Assembly (NCBI GenBank): GCA_037200045.1
Contig: JBBCHM010000001.1
Location: forward strand, 620,001 to 684,000
Length of the DNA stretch: 64,000 nucleotides
Origin: Rhizomicrobium sp.
Lineage (GTDB): Bacteria > Pseudomonadota > Alphaproteobacteria > Micropepsales > Micropepsaceae
Direction of reading: 5' to 3'
Shown: positions 51,512 to 62,447 of the stretch, in pieces
Position numbering within the stretch: position 1 is the first letter of the stretch
How the letters are laid out: each line of letters starts with the position of its first letter
The notes under the pieces: model-generated
Database searches by the model: none
Seen by the model: only the letters and a program-made list of their open reading frames with translations
What the model was told of the DNA's origin: nothing
Translations under genes and position numbers: made by a program

Positions 51512-53764
51512 ATGACTTTCTTTGTCCGTCTTGCTCGCAGCATCGTACCTGCGCTGGTCGCATGCGCCATCTGTGCACTGGTGCCTGCGCGCGCGGCCGC
51601 GCCGGTGCAAATCTCAATGGCCGATATCATAAATGCGAAGCTCATCACAAATCTGGCCATCTCTCCGGATCATCATTATCTGGCCTTTGCGCTCTATTGC
51701 CCCGACACGGCGTCCAACACCACACGCATGGAATGGTGGGTTCTTCCGCTAAGAGAGGGGGCGCACGCCATGAAGATCGCAGACGGTGGGGAATCCTTTG
51801 GGCCGGATGGCGCCCATTCCGAAAAGCCGGTGTGGTCCGCGCTTTCCGATAAGATCTACTATCGCAAGCTCGATCACGGCGAGGTGCAGATCTGGGTGTC
51901 CACGGTCGATGGGTCGAAGACGCAGCAAGTCACGCATGACGACGCAGACATCAGCAGCTTCTCCGGCGCCGGCACCGACCGCCAGTTCACGCTGGACGAC
52001 AGGAACAATCGCTTGTTTTACAGGGTGGGGGCGACGCGAAAGCAGATCCTCGATGCTGAAGATGCCGAAGATCGCGACAGCGTCCACATCGACCCGTTGA
52101 TGCAGCTGTATACGCCGCTCGTGCACAACGCTTGGTACAACGGGCGCTTGGCGACGATACGCCGGGATTTTTCAAATCTGATGTACGGTCTTCGGCCGGA
52201 TGTTCCGCTTGTCCCGAAGGTCTTGGATCTTCGGACAGGTGCGGTCCATCTGCCGAACGCGCAGGAGGCCGCGGACTATGCGCGCCTGACGGAACGGGAA
52301 ACGCCGTTCGGCAGGGACGCGTTGCAGCGGATGTGCTATCGTCCGGCCGAGAAAGTCGTCTGCGGCGGAACGACCCAAACCACCCCATGGGCCGCCTCGG
52401 CCGACGGCAAGCGCCTCGCGATACTCGCCACGACGCAGCACAACCCCCTCGTAACCATGCGAAACGTGCAATGGCTGGAGGCCGGCGACCGATCGCGGGT
52501 AACCGCCTGCACCGATCCTCGCTGCACGGGGGCGCATCTGATGGCCCTGTCCTGGTGGGATGACGATCGCCAGGTTCTGTTTATGGGGACGGACTCCGAC
52601 GGATTCACCGACATCCTGTCCTGGAACGTCACGTCGGGGCAGGTCCGCGCATTGCTTCACACAACTGAAGCCGTCAGCGCGCCCGGCGTGCCGGGGCTCG
52701 CCGGCGAGTCCGGCGGCAATTATGACGCTTGCCCGGTCCTTGGCGATGAGGCGTTCTGCACGGTCTCCGACGCGAACCAACCGCCGCAGCTGATCGAATT
52801 GAATTTGCGCACGGGAGAACGAAGGCCTCTCTTCGACCCCAACGCCATGCTGCGGACAACGGCGAGTGCCGTTCATGTCGAGCACATGTATTGGGCAGAC
52901 CGGTTCGGCAGAAGATTCCACGGCGTGCTCGCGCTGCCCGCCGTCCCACATGGGCAAAGGGCGCCCCTTGTCATAACAAGCTATTCATGCGGGGGATTTT
53001 TGCAGGGCGCGAACGGTGGCGAGATGCCGGAGTTGGTCTTGGCGGCGCATGGGATCGCGGCGCTTTGCGTTCGCGCGGATGGCACCGTGATGAATCAACC
53101 CTACCCCGGCGGCGCGCTCCATTCTCCCGTTCTATCATCGCTGCAGACTGCTTTAGATTCTTGGGAAGCGGCCGTCCAAAACCTGACCGCGAGAGCGTTG
53201 ATAGACCCCAAACGCGTCGGCGTTAGCGGACACAGCTTTGGCGCCAAGTTCGTGTGGTACGCGATCACGCACTCCAAGATGTTCAGCGCGGCGATCGGAA
53301 ATTCCGGCTATGACGATGATCCGGTCTCGTACTACATGGGCGGCCCCAACACGATATCGCGGTGGTACTACGACGTCGGATCGAAGCTCCCTGCGCCTTC
53401 GAACGACCCGACGCATCAGTGGGATCGCATATCGGCTGCCCTAAACGCCGCGAAGATCACGGCGCCGGTTTTGATCCAGGGCTCCGATGCGGAATTTGCG
53501 GAAGTGCCCGACGTCTATGTCAGCATGCTGGACGCCAAGAAGCCCGTCGATCTCTATGTATTCTCGGGCGAGGGCCATCAATTTCGCGAGCCTTACCACC
53601 GGCTTGTACGCGCACAGCGCAACCTCGACTGGTTCCGGTTCTGGTTTGACCATTACAAGGACCCGAACACGGCCAAAGCCAATCAATACCAAGTCTGGGA
53701 ACGCTTATGCACGGTTCAAAATGGCGAGAATCCGAACGCCACGCTACCCTGCCTGGAGCATTAG
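51512..53764 (+). CDS. Atxe2-like lasso-peptide isopeptidase (S9 family), unit 3
   Basis: 750 aa. Signal peptide (about residues 1-29), propeller (about 45-460) and hydrolase domain with likely triad Ser575 (VGVSGHSFGAKF), Asp659 (LIQGSDAEF) and His689 (FSGEGHQFREP). Several Cys pairs in the propeller suggest disulfides, fitting a periplasmic enzyme. CAGGAG precedes ATG 51512; the 103-bp gap after the receptor is unusual for these units. Closest in the window to the unit 1 enzyme (shared VITSYRCAG/VITSYSCGG). Confidence 0.75.
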   Translation: MTFFVRLARSIVPALVACAICALVPARAAAPVQISMADIINAKLITNLAISPDHHYLAFALYCPDTASNTTRMEWWVLPLREGAHAMKIADGGESFGPDGAHSEKPVWSALSDKIYYRKLDHGEVQIWVSTVDGSKTQQVTHDDADISSFSGAGTDRQFTLDDRNNRLFYRVGATRKQILDAEDAEDRDSVHIDPLMQLYTPLVHNAWYNGRLATIRRDFSNLMYGLRPDVPLVPKVLDLRTGAVHLPNAQEAADYARLTERETPFGRDALQRMCYRPAEKVVCGGTTQTTPWAASADGKRLAILATTQHNPLVTMRNVQWLEAGDRSRVTACTDPRCTGAHLMALSWWDDDRQVLFMGTDSDGFTDILSWNVTSGQVRALLHTTEAVSAPGVPGLAGESGGNYDACPVLGDEAFCTVSDANQPPQLIELNLRTGERRPLFDPNAMLRTTASAVHVEHMYWADRFGRRFHGVLALPAVPHGQRAPLVITSYSCGGFLQGANGGEMPELVLAAHGIAALCVRADGTVMNQPYPGGALHSPVLSSLQTALDSWEAAVQNLTARALIDPKRVGVSGHSFGAKFVWYAITHSKMFSAAIGNSGYDDDPVSYYMGGPNTISRWYYDVGSKLPAPSNDPTHQWDRISAALNAAKITAPVLIQGSDAEFAEVPDVYVSMLDAKKPVDLYVFSGEGHQFREPYHRLVRAQRNLDWFRFWFDHYKDPNTAKANQYQVWERLCTVQNGENPNATLPCLEH

Positions 53765-53805
53765 ACGGGGCGTGCTGCCTGCGACGACCCCGTAAGCGTC
53801 GCCGG

Positions 53806-54384
53806 TTAGGCCGTATCGATGCCGATCCAGAAAAGGATGGCGACGCCCGCTGCGGCGCAAAATGCAATCCTCTCGGCTGGCTCTTCTTCCATCAACAATC
53901 CGTCACGCGCGTTGAGTTTATAGATCCCGTCGGCATGAGTTGCCGTCATCTCTGTCAGAGCGATTGCAACGGCTGCGGCGGAGCGACGCCGTGCCGTGAA
54001 GGCGCCTTCAAATGCGCACCGGGTCAGCTTCGAGGCGAAAGCGCTGCGCCGGGTCATGACATTAAGGTCGGTGATCGGCCCGCCAATAAGCGTTGCCTCG
54101 CATGCCACATCTCCCGGAAATTCGGCAGGCACGGACGCGGACGACAGGTCGATGCTTTCGCGGCCCGCGATTGCAAGCGACATATGTCCGTCGAGCACCG
54201 CCAATTTGCGATCGATGCTCGGGAATATCGAGAACGGCCCGCCCTGGCGAATCTCGGCAATGCTGACCCGCCAGCCGAAATCGTCGAAGCCCGCGCCTGG
54301 CGGAGACACCGCGACCGCCGTTGTCGTGCCGCCGCCATTTTTCCACGGCGTGGCGATACGTTCGCTGGCGCGTAGGAGCCTCAC
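53806..54384 (-). CDS. hutD: HutD family protein
   Basis: 192 aa. The start motif [20 protein letters not shown] and the double beta-barrel cupin pattern are typical of HutD/Ves. GTG 54384 overlaps the hutU stop (GGTGA), so a longer upstream frame is rejected. HutD is not an enzyme of the pathway; in pseudomonads it limits hut expression, probably by binding urocanate or formylglutamate. Last gene of the minus-strand hut operon, convergent with the unit 3 isopeptidase. Confidence 0.85.
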   Translation of the reverse strand: MRLLRASERIATPWKNGGGTTTAVAVSPPGAGFDDFGWRVSIAEIRQGGPFSIFPSIDRKLAVLDGHMSLAIAGRESIDLSSASVPAEFPGDVACEATLIGGPITDLNVMTRRSAFASKLTRCAFEGAFTARRRSAAAVAIALTEMTATHADGIYKLNARDGLLMEEEPAERIAFCAAAGVAILFWIGIDTA

Positions 54385-56051
54385 CGGCCCAGTATGCCCG
54401 GCAAATCCAAGCCCTTGTCGCGTGCCGTTTGGACCGCGATGTCGTAGCCGGCATCGGCATGGCGCATCACGCCGGACGCGGGATCGTTCCACAGCACGCG
54501 CGCCAAGCGCCGCGCCGCCGCGTCCGTCCCATCCGCGACGATGACCATGCCGGCATGCTGCGAGAACCCCATACCGACGCCGCCGCCATGATGCAGCGAT
54601 ACCCAGGTCGCGCCTGAGGCGGTATTCAGCAACGCGTTCAGCAGCGGCCAATCCGACACGGCGTCGGAGCCGTCCCGCATCGCCTCGGTTTCCCGGTTGG
54701 GAGAGGCGACCGAGCCGGAATCGAGATGATCGCGGCCGATCACGATCGGTGCCTTGAGTTCACCGCTGACGACCATCTCGTTGAACGCCAATCCAAGCCG
54801 GTCGCGGTCGCCCAGGCCGACCCAGCAGATTCGCGCGGGCAGCCCCTGAAACTCGATCTTCGCGCGGGCCATGTCGAGCCAGTGATGCAACGGCGCATTG
54901 CCGGGCATCAGTTCCTTCACCTTGGCGTCGGTCCGGTAGATATCTTCCGGATCGCCCGACAGCGCGGCCCAGCGGAACGGTCCGATGCCGCGGCAGAACA
55001 GTGGGCGGATATAGGCCGGCACGAAGCCGGGGAAATCGAAGGCATGGGCGACGCCTTCCTCGAACGCCATCTGGCGGATGTTGTTGCCGTAGTCGACCGT
55101 CGGCACGCCGGCCTTCTGGAAGTCCAGCATCGCGCGTACATGGACCGCCATCGACGCTTTCGCGGCCTTGACGACCGATTTCGGATCGCGCTCCTTGGCG
55201 CTCGCCCACTGCTCCAGCGTCCAGCCGAGCGGCAGATAGCCATTGTTGGGATCGTGTGCCGATGTCTGATCGGTCAGCAGATCGGGACGCACGCCGCGCT
55301 TGAACAGCGCGGGCAGGATTTCTGCCGCATTGCCCAGAAGGCCCACCGACACGGGCTTCCGGGCCGCGCAGGACCGTTCGATGATCGCCAGCGCCTCATC
55401 GATGCTTTCCGTCGCTTGGTCGAGATAGCCGGTGCGGATGCGCATATCGATGCGCGAAGGTTGGCATTCGACGGCCAAACAGGATGCACCCGCCATGACG
55501 GCGGCGAGCGGCTGCGCGCCGCCCATGCCGCCAAGCCCTGCGGTCAGGAGCCAGCGCCCCGCGAGATCGCCCGCGTAATGTTGGCGCCCCATCTCCACGA
55601 AGGTTTCGTAGGTGCCCTGAACGATGCCCTGCGCGCCGATATAGATCCAGGAACCGGCCGTCATCTGGCCGTACATCGCGAGGCCCTTCTTATCGAGCTC
55701 GTTGAAGTGCTCCCAGGTGGCCCAGCGCGGCACCAGATTGGAATTGGCGATCAGCACCCGCGGCGCATCCGCATGCGTGCGAAACACGCCCACCGGCTTG
55801 CCGGATTGGACCAGCAGCGTCTGGTCGTCTTCCAGACGCTTCAGCGTGGCGACGATCGCATCGAAGCTCTCCCAGTCGCGCGCGGCGCGGCCGATCCCGC
55901 CATAGACGACCAGTTCCTCCGGCCGCTCGGCGACATCGGGATCGAGATTGTTCATCAGCATGCGCATTGGCGCCTCGGTCAGCCAGCTCTTGGCCGAAAG
56001 CTCGGGGCCGGTCGCGGCGCGGATGACGCGGGCATTGTCGAGGCGGGTCAT
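54381..56051 (-). CDS. hutU: Urocanate hydratase
   Basis: 556 aa, full length. Converts urocanate to imidazolonepropionate using tightly bound NAD+. The NAD site is visible ([19 protein letters not shown]), as are [15 protein letters not shown] and [17 protein letters not shown] near the C-terminus, which are family hallmarks. It overlaps hutD by 4 bp and lies 15 bp after hutG, so all are one transcript. Confidence 0.95.
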   Translation of the reverse strand: MTRLDNARVIRAATGPELSAKSWLTEAPMRMLMNNLDPDVAERPEELVVYGGIGRAARDWESFDAIVATLKRLEDDQTLLVQSGKPVGVFRTHADAPRVLIANSNLVPRWATWEHFNELDKKGLAMYGQMTAGSWIYIGAQGIVQGTYETFVEMGRQHYAGDLAGRWLLTAGLGGMGGAQPLAAVMAGASCLAVECQPSRIDMRIRTGYLDQATESIDEALAIIERSCAARKPVSVGLLGNAAEILPALFKRGVRPDLLTDQTSAHDPNNGYLPLGWTLEQWASAKERDPKSVVKAAKASMAVHVRAMLDFQKAGVPTVDYGNNIRQMAFEEGVAHAFDFPGFVPAYIRPLFCRGIGPFRWAALSGDPEDIYRTDAKVKELMPGNAPLHHWLDMARAKIEFQGLPARICWVGLGDRDRLGLAFNEMVVSGELKAPIVIGRDHLDSGSVASPNRETEAMRDGSDAVSDWPLLNALLNTASGATWVSLHHGGGVGMGFSQHAGMVIVADGTDAAARRLARVLWNDPASGVMRHADAGYDIAVQTARDKGLDLPGILGR

Positions 56052-56066
56052 GGCAATCTCCCGGAG

Positions 56067-56876
56067 TCAGGATTGGGCAAAGGCGATACAGGATTTCAGG
56101 ATCTGAAAGAGAGAGCTGCGCAAAGGCGCGGCGCGATCCGCGTCATAGGGCGATGGCCAGTTCGTTTCGCTCGCTGTGCCGGGCTCATCCATATAGCCGC
56201 GACAGGCCAATTCCATCTGGAGGGCGTGAACGCCTTCCGACGGCTGTCCGTAGTGCCGCGTGGTCCAGCCGCCAGTGAAGCGCCCGTTCGTCACCTGGCT
56301 GAACTTGGACCGGGCACAAGCCGCTTCGACCGCGTCGGTGAGAGCCTGATCGCAGGTCGCGTCATGGTTGGTGCCGATATTGAAGTGCGGCAGACGGCCC
56401 TCGAACAGCCTTGGGATATCCGAGCGGATGGAGTGGGCGTCATAGAGGACGACTTTGTCATGCCGCGCGCGCAGCCGCCCGATTTCAAGCAGGATGGCCG
56501 CGTGATAGGGCGCGAAGAACGCCGCGCGGCGCTGTCCGATCTGGTCCGCATCCGGCTCTTCGCCGGGACGATAGAGCGCCTCGCCGTCGAATGTGGTCGT
56601 CGGACAAAGCTCCGTCGTCGCCCGACCGGGATAGAGCGATGCGCCGGAGGGATCGCGGTTCACGTCGATGATGCTGCGCGAGATCGTGGTGCGAATGGTC
56701 GTCGCGCCGAGATCGCGCGCAAAGTCGTAGAGGCGATCGACCCACCAATCCGCGTCCTTGCGTGCCAGCCAGGGCGAGATCAGCCCTGCACCGAAGGGCG
56801 TGGGAAGCTCCGTGCCCGTATGGGGGAAGCTGACGATCAGCGGCGCCTCGCCGCGATGGATGTCGAGAAACGTCAT
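56067..56876 (-). CDS. hutG: N-formylglutamate deformylase
   Basis: 269 aa. Hydrolyses N-formyl-L-glutamate to glutamate and formate, the last step of the HutF branch. Motifs: FPHTGTELP at the N-terminus, [36 protein letters not shown]. Zn ligands are expected in the PHTG and DAHS blocks. Start overlaps the hutH stop (ATGA). Its presence with hutF defines the five-step route. Confidence 0.93.
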   Translation of the reverse strand: MTFLDIHRGEAPLIVSFPHTGTELPTPFGAGLISPWLARKDADWWVDRLYDFARDLGATTIRTTISRSIIDVNRDPSGASLYPGRATTELCPTTTFDGEALYRPGEEPDADQIGQRRAAFFAPYHAAILLEIGRLRARHDKVVLYDAHSIRSDIPRLFEGRLPHFNIGTNHDATCDQALTDAVEAACARSKFSQVTNGRFTGGWTTRHYGQPSEGVHALQMELACRGYMDEPGTASETNWPSPYDADRAAPLRSSLFQILKSCIAFAQS

Positions 56877-58405
56877 GCCGCCGCCTCGCAGACCGCGGGA
56901 AGCGCGATACCGTCGACCGCGCGGCCAAGTGCGCCGGATCGAACGAGCGCGATCGCCTCGTTCATGTCACTGTGCAGATAGCGGTCGTCGATCAGCGGCG
57001 GAACGCGCGTCCGCAGAACGGTGCGCACGCTCTCCAGCGCAGGGCTCGAATGCGTCGGCGCGTGGAAGTCGCAGCCTTGCGCCGCCGCGAGCAGTTCGAT
57101 GCCGATGATGGCGCAGACATTCTCGCCCATGGGCAGAAGACGGCGCGCCCCATGCGCCGCCATGGAGACGTGATCTTCCTGATTCGCCGATGTCGGGATG
57201 GAATCGACGCTGGCGGGCATCGCGCGCTGCTTGTTTTCCGAGACCAGTGCGGCCGCGGTGACTTGCGGCATCATGAAGCCGGAATTCAGCCCGGGCTTGG
57301 GCGTGAGGAAGGCGGGCAAGCCAGAAAGGGCGGGATCGACCAGCATGGCGACGCGCCGCTCGGCGAGCGAGCCGATCTCGCACAGCGCGATGGCGATCAT
57401 GTCGGCGGCGAAGGCGACGGGTTCGGCGTGGAAATTTCCGCCGGATAGGGCTTCGTCGGTGTCGGGGAAGATCAGCGGATTGTCCGACACGCCATTGGCC
57501 TCGATCGCCAGCGCGCCCGCCGCCTGACGCAGCAGGTCGAGGATGGCACCCATCACCTGCGGCTGGCAGCGCAGGCAATAGGGATCCTGCACGCGCGGAT
57601 CTCCCGTGAGATGCGACGCGCGGATTGGCGAAGCCGCCATCAAAGCGCGCAATGCGTCGGCGGTCTCGATCTGTCCGCGATGGCGGCGCAGCGCATGGAT
57701 GCGCGGGTCGAACGGTGTGTCCGATCCCTTCGCCGCCTCGGTCGAGAGCGCCCCGGTTACCAGCGCCGCCTGGAACAGCGTCTCTGCCTCGAACAATCCG
57801 GCAAGCGCGAACGCCGTCGAGAATTGCGTGCCGTTCAGCAGCGCGAGTCCTTCCTTGGGACCCAGAGTCACCGGCGAGAGTCCGGCACGTTCCAGCGCAA
57901 CCGCAGCCGGATGGCGCGCGCCGTCGACGATGATCTCGCCGACCCCGATCAGGGCCGTCGCCATATGCGCCAGCGGTGCGAGATCGCCGGACGCACCGAC
58001 CGAACCCTGGCCGGGGATCAGCGGCGTCAGTCCGCGCTCGAGCATCGCGCCGAGAAGCGAAACGGTCTGCGGCCTGATGCCGGATGCGCCCTGCGCCAGG
58101 CTTGCCAGCTTCAGGGCGATCATCAGCCGCGCGACGGCGACCGGCACCGCTTCGCCCACGCCGACCGCATGCGACAGCACGATGTTGCGCTGAAGAATGG
58201 CGAGATCGTCATTGGCGATGCGCACGCTCGCGAGCTTTCCGAAGCCGGTGTTGATGCCGTAGACCGGCTCGCCGCGCGCCAGGATGCGGCCGACCGCAGC
58301 GGCGCTGTCTGCAATGCGCGTCGCGCCGGCCGGATCGAGAATGGCTGCCGCGCCGCGATAGATCGCCCGCCAGTCGGCAAGCGGGACGACGCCAGGCGTC
58401 ATCAT
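56873..58405 (-). CDS. hutH: Histidine ammonia-lyase
   Basis: About 510 aa. Deaminates histidine to urocanate; first enzyme of the pathway. The Ala-Ser-Gly that cyclises to the MIO cofactor is in [25 protein letters not shown] and [20 protein letters not shown] are family signatures. Start at the ATGATG pair (58405/58402), 8 bp after the hutI stop; the longer open frame overlaps hutI and is rejected. Confidence 0.95.
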   Translation of the reverse strand: MMTPGVVPLADWRAIYRGAAAILDPAGATRIADSAAAVGRILARGEPVYGINTGFGKLASVRIANDDLAILQRNIVLSHAVGVGEAVPVAVARLMIALKLASLAQGASGIRPQTVSLLGAMLERGLTPLIPGQGSVGASGDLAPLAHMATALIGVGEIIVDGARHPAAVALERAGLSPVTLGPKEGLALLNGTQFSTAFALAGLFEAETLFQAALVTGALSTEAAKGSDTPFDPRIHALRRHRGQIETADALRALMAASPIRASHLTGDPRVQDPYCLRCQPQVMGAILDLLRQAAGALAIEANGVSDNPLIFPDTDEALSGGNFHAEPVAFAADMIAIALCEIGSLAERRVAMLVDPALSGLPAFLTPKPGLNSGFMMPQVTAAALVSENKQRAMPASVDSIPTSANQEDHVSMAAHGARRLLPMGENVCAIIGIELLAAAQGCDFHAPTHSSPALESVRTVLRTRVPPLIDDRYLHSDMNEAIALVRSGALGRAVDGIALPAVCEAAA

Positions 58406-58413
58406 GATCGTGC

Positions 58414-59616
58414 TCAACGGCCCCTCCAAACCCGCGCCTTGAGGGAGTTGAATCCCATGCGGTAGACCAGCTCTGCCGGGCTTTCGATGTTCCAGATCGC
58501 GAGATCGCAGAATTTGCCGGCCGTCAGCGTGCCGATGCTCGCGCTTCGGCCAAGCGCGGCCGCGGCCTGCCGCGTCACGCCGGCGAGGCATTCCTCCACC
58601 GTCATCCGGAACTGCGTTGCCGCCATGTTCATGGTCAGAAGCAGCGAGGTCAGCGGTGAGGTCCCCGGATTGCAGTCGGTGGCAAGCGCAATGCCGACGC
58701 CGTGCCTGCGCAGCAAGTCGACCGGCGGCAGCCTGGTCTCGCGCAGGAAGTAGAACGCGCCGGGCAGCAAGACGGCGGCGATTCCGGCCTTCGCCATCGC
58801 GGCGATGCCCGCTTCGTCGGCATATTCGAGATGGTCTGCCGAAAGCGCGCCGAATTCGGCGGCGAGGGCCGCGCCGTGTTGGTTGGACAGCTGCTCGGCA
58901 TGCAGTTTGACCGGCAGGCCGGCCTTGGCAGCGGCTTCGAATACGCGCCGTGTCTGAGCCGGCGTGAATCCGATGGTTTCGCAGAACGCGTCAACCGCGT
59001 CGCACAGACCCTCTGCCGCGAGGGCCGGAATCATGGTTTCGCAGATTTCGCGGATATAGCCATCCGCATCGCCCGCGAATTCCGGCGGCAGAGCATGCGC
59101 GCCGAGGAAGGTCGTCATGACGCCGACATCGCGGTGCCGTTCGAGGGCGCGCGCCGCCAGCAGCTGCTTGCGCTCCTGGTCCAGCGACAGCCCATAGCCC
59201 GACTTGATCTCGATCGTCGTCACGCCTTCGCCGATCAGCGCGTCGAGGCGGGGCAGGGCGGAGGCGACCAATGCGTCGGCGCTGGCAGCGCGGGTTGCCC
59301 GCACGGTCGAGACGATGCCGCCGCCCGCGCGCGCGATCTCTTCATAGGATGCGCCCGCCAGCCGCTGTTCGAACTCCCGCGCGCGGTCGCCGCCATGGAC
59401 GAGGTGAGTGTGGCAGTCGATCAGGCCCGGCGTAATCCAGCAGCCCTCGCAGTCGACGATATCCGGTGCGTCGAGATTGGCGGGTGCATCGCGCACGGCG
59501 CCGGCGAAGCCAATGCGCCCATCGGTGCAGGCGACGAGACCGTCCTCGACAATGCCGAGTCCCGGTCCGTTCATGGTGGCCAGCCTGGCGCGGCGCCAGA
59601 GGCGGTCGCAACGCAT
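58414..59616 (-). CDS. hutI: Imidazolonepropionase
   Basis: 400 aa. Amidohydrolase that opens imidazolonepropionate to formimidoylglutamate. Metal-binding [40 protein letters not shown] and the late Asp in [12 protein letters not shown] are all present. First gene of the minus-strand operon; GAGG lies upstream of ATG 59616, 48 bp from the HutC-type palindrome. Confidence 0.95.
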   Translation of the reverse strand: MRCDRLWRRARLATMNGPGLGIVEDGLVACTDGRIGFAGAVRDAPANLDAPDIVDCEGCWITPGLIDCHTHLVHGGDRAREFEQRLAGASYEEIARAGGGIVSTVRATRAASADALVASALPRLDALIGEGVTTIEIKSGYGLSLDQERKQLLAARALERHRDVGVMTTFLGAHALPPEFAGDADGYIREICETMIPALAAEGLCDAVDAFCETIGFTPAQTRRVFEAAAKAGLPVKLHAEQLSNQHGAALAAEFGALSADHLEYADEAGIAAMAKAGIAAVLLPGAFYFLRETRLPPVDLLRRHGVGIALATDCNPGTSPLTSLLLTMNMAATQFRMTVEECLAGVTRQAAAALGRSASIGTLTAGKFCDLAIWNIESPAELVYRMGFNSLKARVWRGR

Positions 59617-59663
59617 TGAAACCTCGACTTAAGACGTAAAAGCCGCCTTGGCGGTGGTCCCGA

Positions 59664-59679
59664 ATATGTCTAGACATAT
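59664..59679. promoter_or_regulatory. Putative HutC operator (16-bp perfect palindrome)
   Basis: ATATGTCTAGACATAT is perfectly symmetric and lies between the divergent hutI and hutF genes. GntR/HutC regulators bind AT-rich palindromes of this type and a HutC gene is part of the locus. The palindrome overlaps an in-frame ATG (59678) of hutF, which argues that hutF starts further downstream. Confidence 0.7.
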
Positions 59680-59704
59680 GACGGCAGTGCCGAGGACTTG
59701 TCCA

Positions 59705-61060
59705 GTGGAATCCAGTCTGCATTTCACGAGCGCGCTTCTTGCCGAGGGATGGGCACGTGACGTTCGCGTCACCATCGCGTCGGGCCGAATCGCGGGCATG
59801 GCGTGCGATGTGCCCGTTCGTGCGGGGGACACGCATTGCGGCATCGGGCTTGCCGGCATGCCGAACCTTCACAGCCATGCCTTTCAACGCGGCATGGCGG
59901 GACTGGCGGAGACCCGCAGCGAGGGGGCGGACAGTTTCTGGACCTGGCGCGAAACGATGTACCGCTTCGTGACGGCCCTTGCGCCCGATGATCTCGAAGC
60001 GATCGCGGCCCAGGCCTTCGTCGAGATGCTGGAGCAGGGGTTCACCCGCGTCGGCGAATTTCATTATCTGCATCATGACAGGGACGGTCGTCCGTATGGC
60101 GATCCGGCGGAAATAGCGGCGCGCATCGCGGCGGCGGCCCAGGCGACAGGTATCGGACTGACATTATTACCGGTGTTCTACGCCCATGGTGGCTTCGGCG
60201 GTGCGCCCCTGCAGGCCAAACAGGCCCGCTTCGCGCACACGCTGGACGGCTATGCAAGGCTGCTCGAAGCCAGCCGCCAGGCGGTTGCGGGACTTGCCGA
60301 CCCTGTCGTCGGGATCGCACCCCACAGCCTGCGCGCCACGACGCCGGAGGAACTGACGGCGCTTCTGCCGCTCGCCTGGGACGGACCGATCCATATCCAC
60401 ATCGCCGAGCAGGAGCGCGAGGTCGAAGACTGTGTCGCTTGGTCCGGGGCGCGCCCTGTCGCCTGGCTGCTGGACCATGCGCCGGTCGATCGACGCTGGT
60501 GCCTTGTGCATGCCACCCACATGAACCCGGAGGAGACGGCACGGCTCGCGGCAAGCGGGGCGGTTGCCGGTCTTTGTCCCATCACCGAAGCCAATCTTGG
60601 CGATGGGCTGTTCGCAATGCCGGCCTATCTGGCCGCTGGCGGATCGTTCGGAGTCGGCTCGGATTCGAATGTGCGAATCGACATGGCTGAGGAATTGCGT
60701 CTGCTGGAATACGGCCAGCGCCTGCGCGATCGCGCGCGCAATATCGTCGCCTCGCCGGCCATGCCGTCGGTCGGCCGGTCGCTGTTCGAAGGCGCGCTGC
60801 GCGGCGGCGCGCAGGCATTGGGCGTGTCGGCCGGTCTTGTCGTCGGTGCCTCGGCGGACATTCTGGCGCTCGACGCCGATCATCCCGCATTCGCCGGGCG
60901 CGAAGGGGATGCGCTGCTCGACAGCCTGATCTTCGCTGCTGGCGCCATCGCCGACGTATGGCGCGCAGGCGTGCCAGTTGTGACGGGCGGCCGGCACAAG
61001 GCACGCGACGCCGTCGCGGCGCGCTTCCGCGCGGCGCTGGAGCGCGTGCTGTCGCAATGA
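59705..61060 (+). CDS. hutF: Formimidoylglutamate deiminase
   Basis: 451 aa from GTG 59705. Converts N-formimidoyl-L-glutamate to N-formylglutamate and ammonia, feeding HutG. Amidohydrolase motifs: MPNLHSHAFQRGMAGL, HIHIAEQEREVEDC, LVHATHMN and GSDSNVRIDMAEELRLLEYG. GTG 59705 is chosen because GAGGA lies 8 nt upstream, the product then begins as family members do (SLHFTSALL), and earlier ATGs fall in or before the operator. The stop overlaps hutC (ATGA). Confidence 0.9.
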   Translation: MESSLHFTSALLAEGWARDVRVTIASGRIAGMACDVPVRAGDTHCGIGLAGMPNLHSHAFQRGMAGLAETRSEGADSFWTWRETMYRFVTALAPDDLEAIAAQAFVEMLEQGFTRVGEFHYLHHDRDGRPYGDPAEIAARIAAAAQATGIGLTLLPVFYAHGGFGGAPLQAKQARFAHTLDGYARLLEASRQAVAGLADPVVGIAPHSLRATTPEELTALLPLAWDGPIHIHIAEQEREVEDCVAWSGARPVAWLLDHAPVDRRWCLVHATHMNPEETARLAASGAVAGLCPITEANLGDGLFAMPAYLAAGGSFGVGSDSNVRIDMAEELRLLEYGQRLRDRARNIVASPAMPSVGRSLFEGALRGGAQALGVSAGLVVGASADILALDADHPAFAGREGDALLDSLIFAAGAIADVWRAGVPVVTGGRHKARDAVAARFRAALERVLSQ

Positions 61061-61776
61061 GCGCCACGACGCTCCACGACCGCATCCGCGCCAATATCGA
61101 AACGCGGATATTGTCCGGCGCATGGCGGCCGGGCTTTCGCATTCCGTTCGAGCACGAGCTGATGGCGCAATATGGCTGCGCCCGCATGACCGTCAGCAAG
61201 GCGCTTGCCAGCCTGGCGGATGCGGGCCTCATCGTGCGCCGGAAGCGCGCCGGCTCATTCGTCGCCCAGCCGCGCGTGCATTCGGTCGTTCTTGATATCC
61301 CGGATATCCAGGCCGACATCACCGCACGCGGCGACATCTATGGACTCAAGCTCCTGTCGCGCCAAAGGCGGCGCGCCAGAGTGAAGATTCCGGAAGAAAA
61401 AAAACTGCGCTCCTCGGAGCTTCTGGCGCTGCGCTGTCTGCATCTGGCCAATGGCCGGCCCTTTGCGCTCGAGGATCGCCTGATCAGTCTCGACGCGGTG
61501 CCGGCCGCGGCGCGAGTCGACTTCGCCACCGTCCCGCCGGGCACATGGCTGCTGGGTCACGTCCCCTGGACCCAGGCCGAGCACAGGATCACGGCCGTCA
61601 ATGCGGGCAATGCGGTCGCCGCGATCCTTGAAATCGCGTCAAAGACGGCATGCCTCGTGCTCGAGCGGCAAACTTGGCGAGGGGAGCGGCACATCACGCA
61701 TGTGCGTCAGACGTTCCCGGGGTCCAATTACGATCTTGTGGCGAAGTTCGGGCCGCCGGTACGGCATGGCCGCTGA
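61057..61776 (+). CDS. hutC: HutC, GntR-family repressor of histidine utilisation
   Basis: 239 aa. N-terminal winged HTH of GntR type (IETRILSGAWRPGFRIPFEH, GCARMTVSKALASLADAGLI) and C-terminal UTRA ligand domain (LHLANGRPFALEDRLISLDA, WTQAEHRITAVNAGNAVAAI). In the family, urocanate releases it from DNA. Starts at ATG 61057 overlapping the hutF stop. Likely binds the palindrome at 59664-59679 and so controls both hut transcripts. Confidence 0.9.
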   Translation: MSATTLHDRIRANIETRILSGAWRPGFRIPFEHELMAQYGCARMTVSKALASLADAGLIVRRKRAGSFVAQPRVHSVVLDIPDIQADITARGDIYGLKLLSRQRRRARVKIPEEKKLRSSELLALRCLHLANGRPFALEDRLISLDAVPAAARVDFATVPPGTWLLGHVPWTQAEHRITAVNAGNAVAAILEIASKTACLVLERQTWRGERHITHVRQTFPGSNYDLVAKFGPPVRHGR

Positions 61777-61898
61777 ATTTTGCGGACGGCCCAATCGTAT
61801 GCCGAGCCCGATATAACGCACCGGTCAATAAGAACCCTCACCGCGCCGAACAAAATTTCTCCGATGGGTTCGGGTACTTCGCATGATAAAAGCGGTCC

Positions 61899-62447
61899 AT
61901 GTCCGCCGATCACGACGTCCAGCAAGACGACCAATTCCTCAAAGAGTTGGACTCGCGATTCCGGATACCTCTCATGGCCTTCTTCATCCGGAGAACCGGC
62001 AACCGCCAGGACGCCGAGGACCTGACCCAGGAGACCTTCAGCCGCTTAATCGCATCCCAATCGTTCAACGCCGACGTCAGGGTCACGGGCTTTGTGTTCC
62101 GGGTGGCCGCAAATCTTTTGCGAGACCAGCGACGCAAACAGGCTGTCCGCAAGCAGAAGCCTTTCTCCGCCTTTGAGGGCGATCTAATCGAGGCGATCTC
62201 CGACAAAATGGTGGAGGCCCGTCAGCCCGAGCGCGTTCTGATAGGACAGGAAAGCCTGGCCGAGGTCTACAAGGTTCTCGATAGCTTGGGTGAGCGGACC
62301 CGCAACGTCTTCATTCTGTATCGGCTGGAGGGCATGAAGCAGAGAGAAATTGCGGCACTTCTGGGCCTTGGTCTGTCGACGGTCGAACGCCATTGCATGG
62401 TGGCGATGGCGACCTTGGCCGCGCATTTTCCGGGGCGAACGTCATGA
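61899..62447 (+). CDS. FecI-type ECF sigma factor, unit 4
   Basis: 182 aa. Region 2 (FFIRRTGNRQDAEDLTQETF) and region 4 (IAALLGLGLSTVERHCMVAM). The 122-bp gap after hutC contains TGATAAAAG (about 61884-61892), a possible -10 box. Stop overlaps fecR4 by ATGA. Confidence 0.87.
   Translation: MSADHDVQQDDQFLKELDSRFRIPLMAFFIRRTGNRQDAEDLTQETFSRLIASQSFNADVRVTGFVFRVAANLLRDQRRKQAVRKQKPFSAFEGDLIEAISDKMVEARQPERVLIGQESLAEVYKVLDSLGERTRNVFILYRLEGMKQREIAALLGLGLSTVERHCMVAMATLAAHFPGRTS

Noticed and set aside
37960..53805. Lasso-peptide precursor gene near the isopeptidase units
   Set aside because: The gaps at 37960-38052, 39960-40340, 47003-47202 and 53765-53805 contain no short frame with a leader and a Gly/Ala-started core, and no B or C maturation gene is in the window.
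53765..53805. Bidirectional terminator between isopeptidase 3 and hutD
   Set aside because: Only a 6-bp ACGGGG/CCCCGT pairing with a long loop and no T run; too weak to annotate.
59648..59704. Earlier starts for hutF at ATG 59648 or 59678
   Set aside because: They lie before or inside the perfect palindrome and lack a ribosome site; GTG 59705 has GAGGA and gives the family-like N-terminus.
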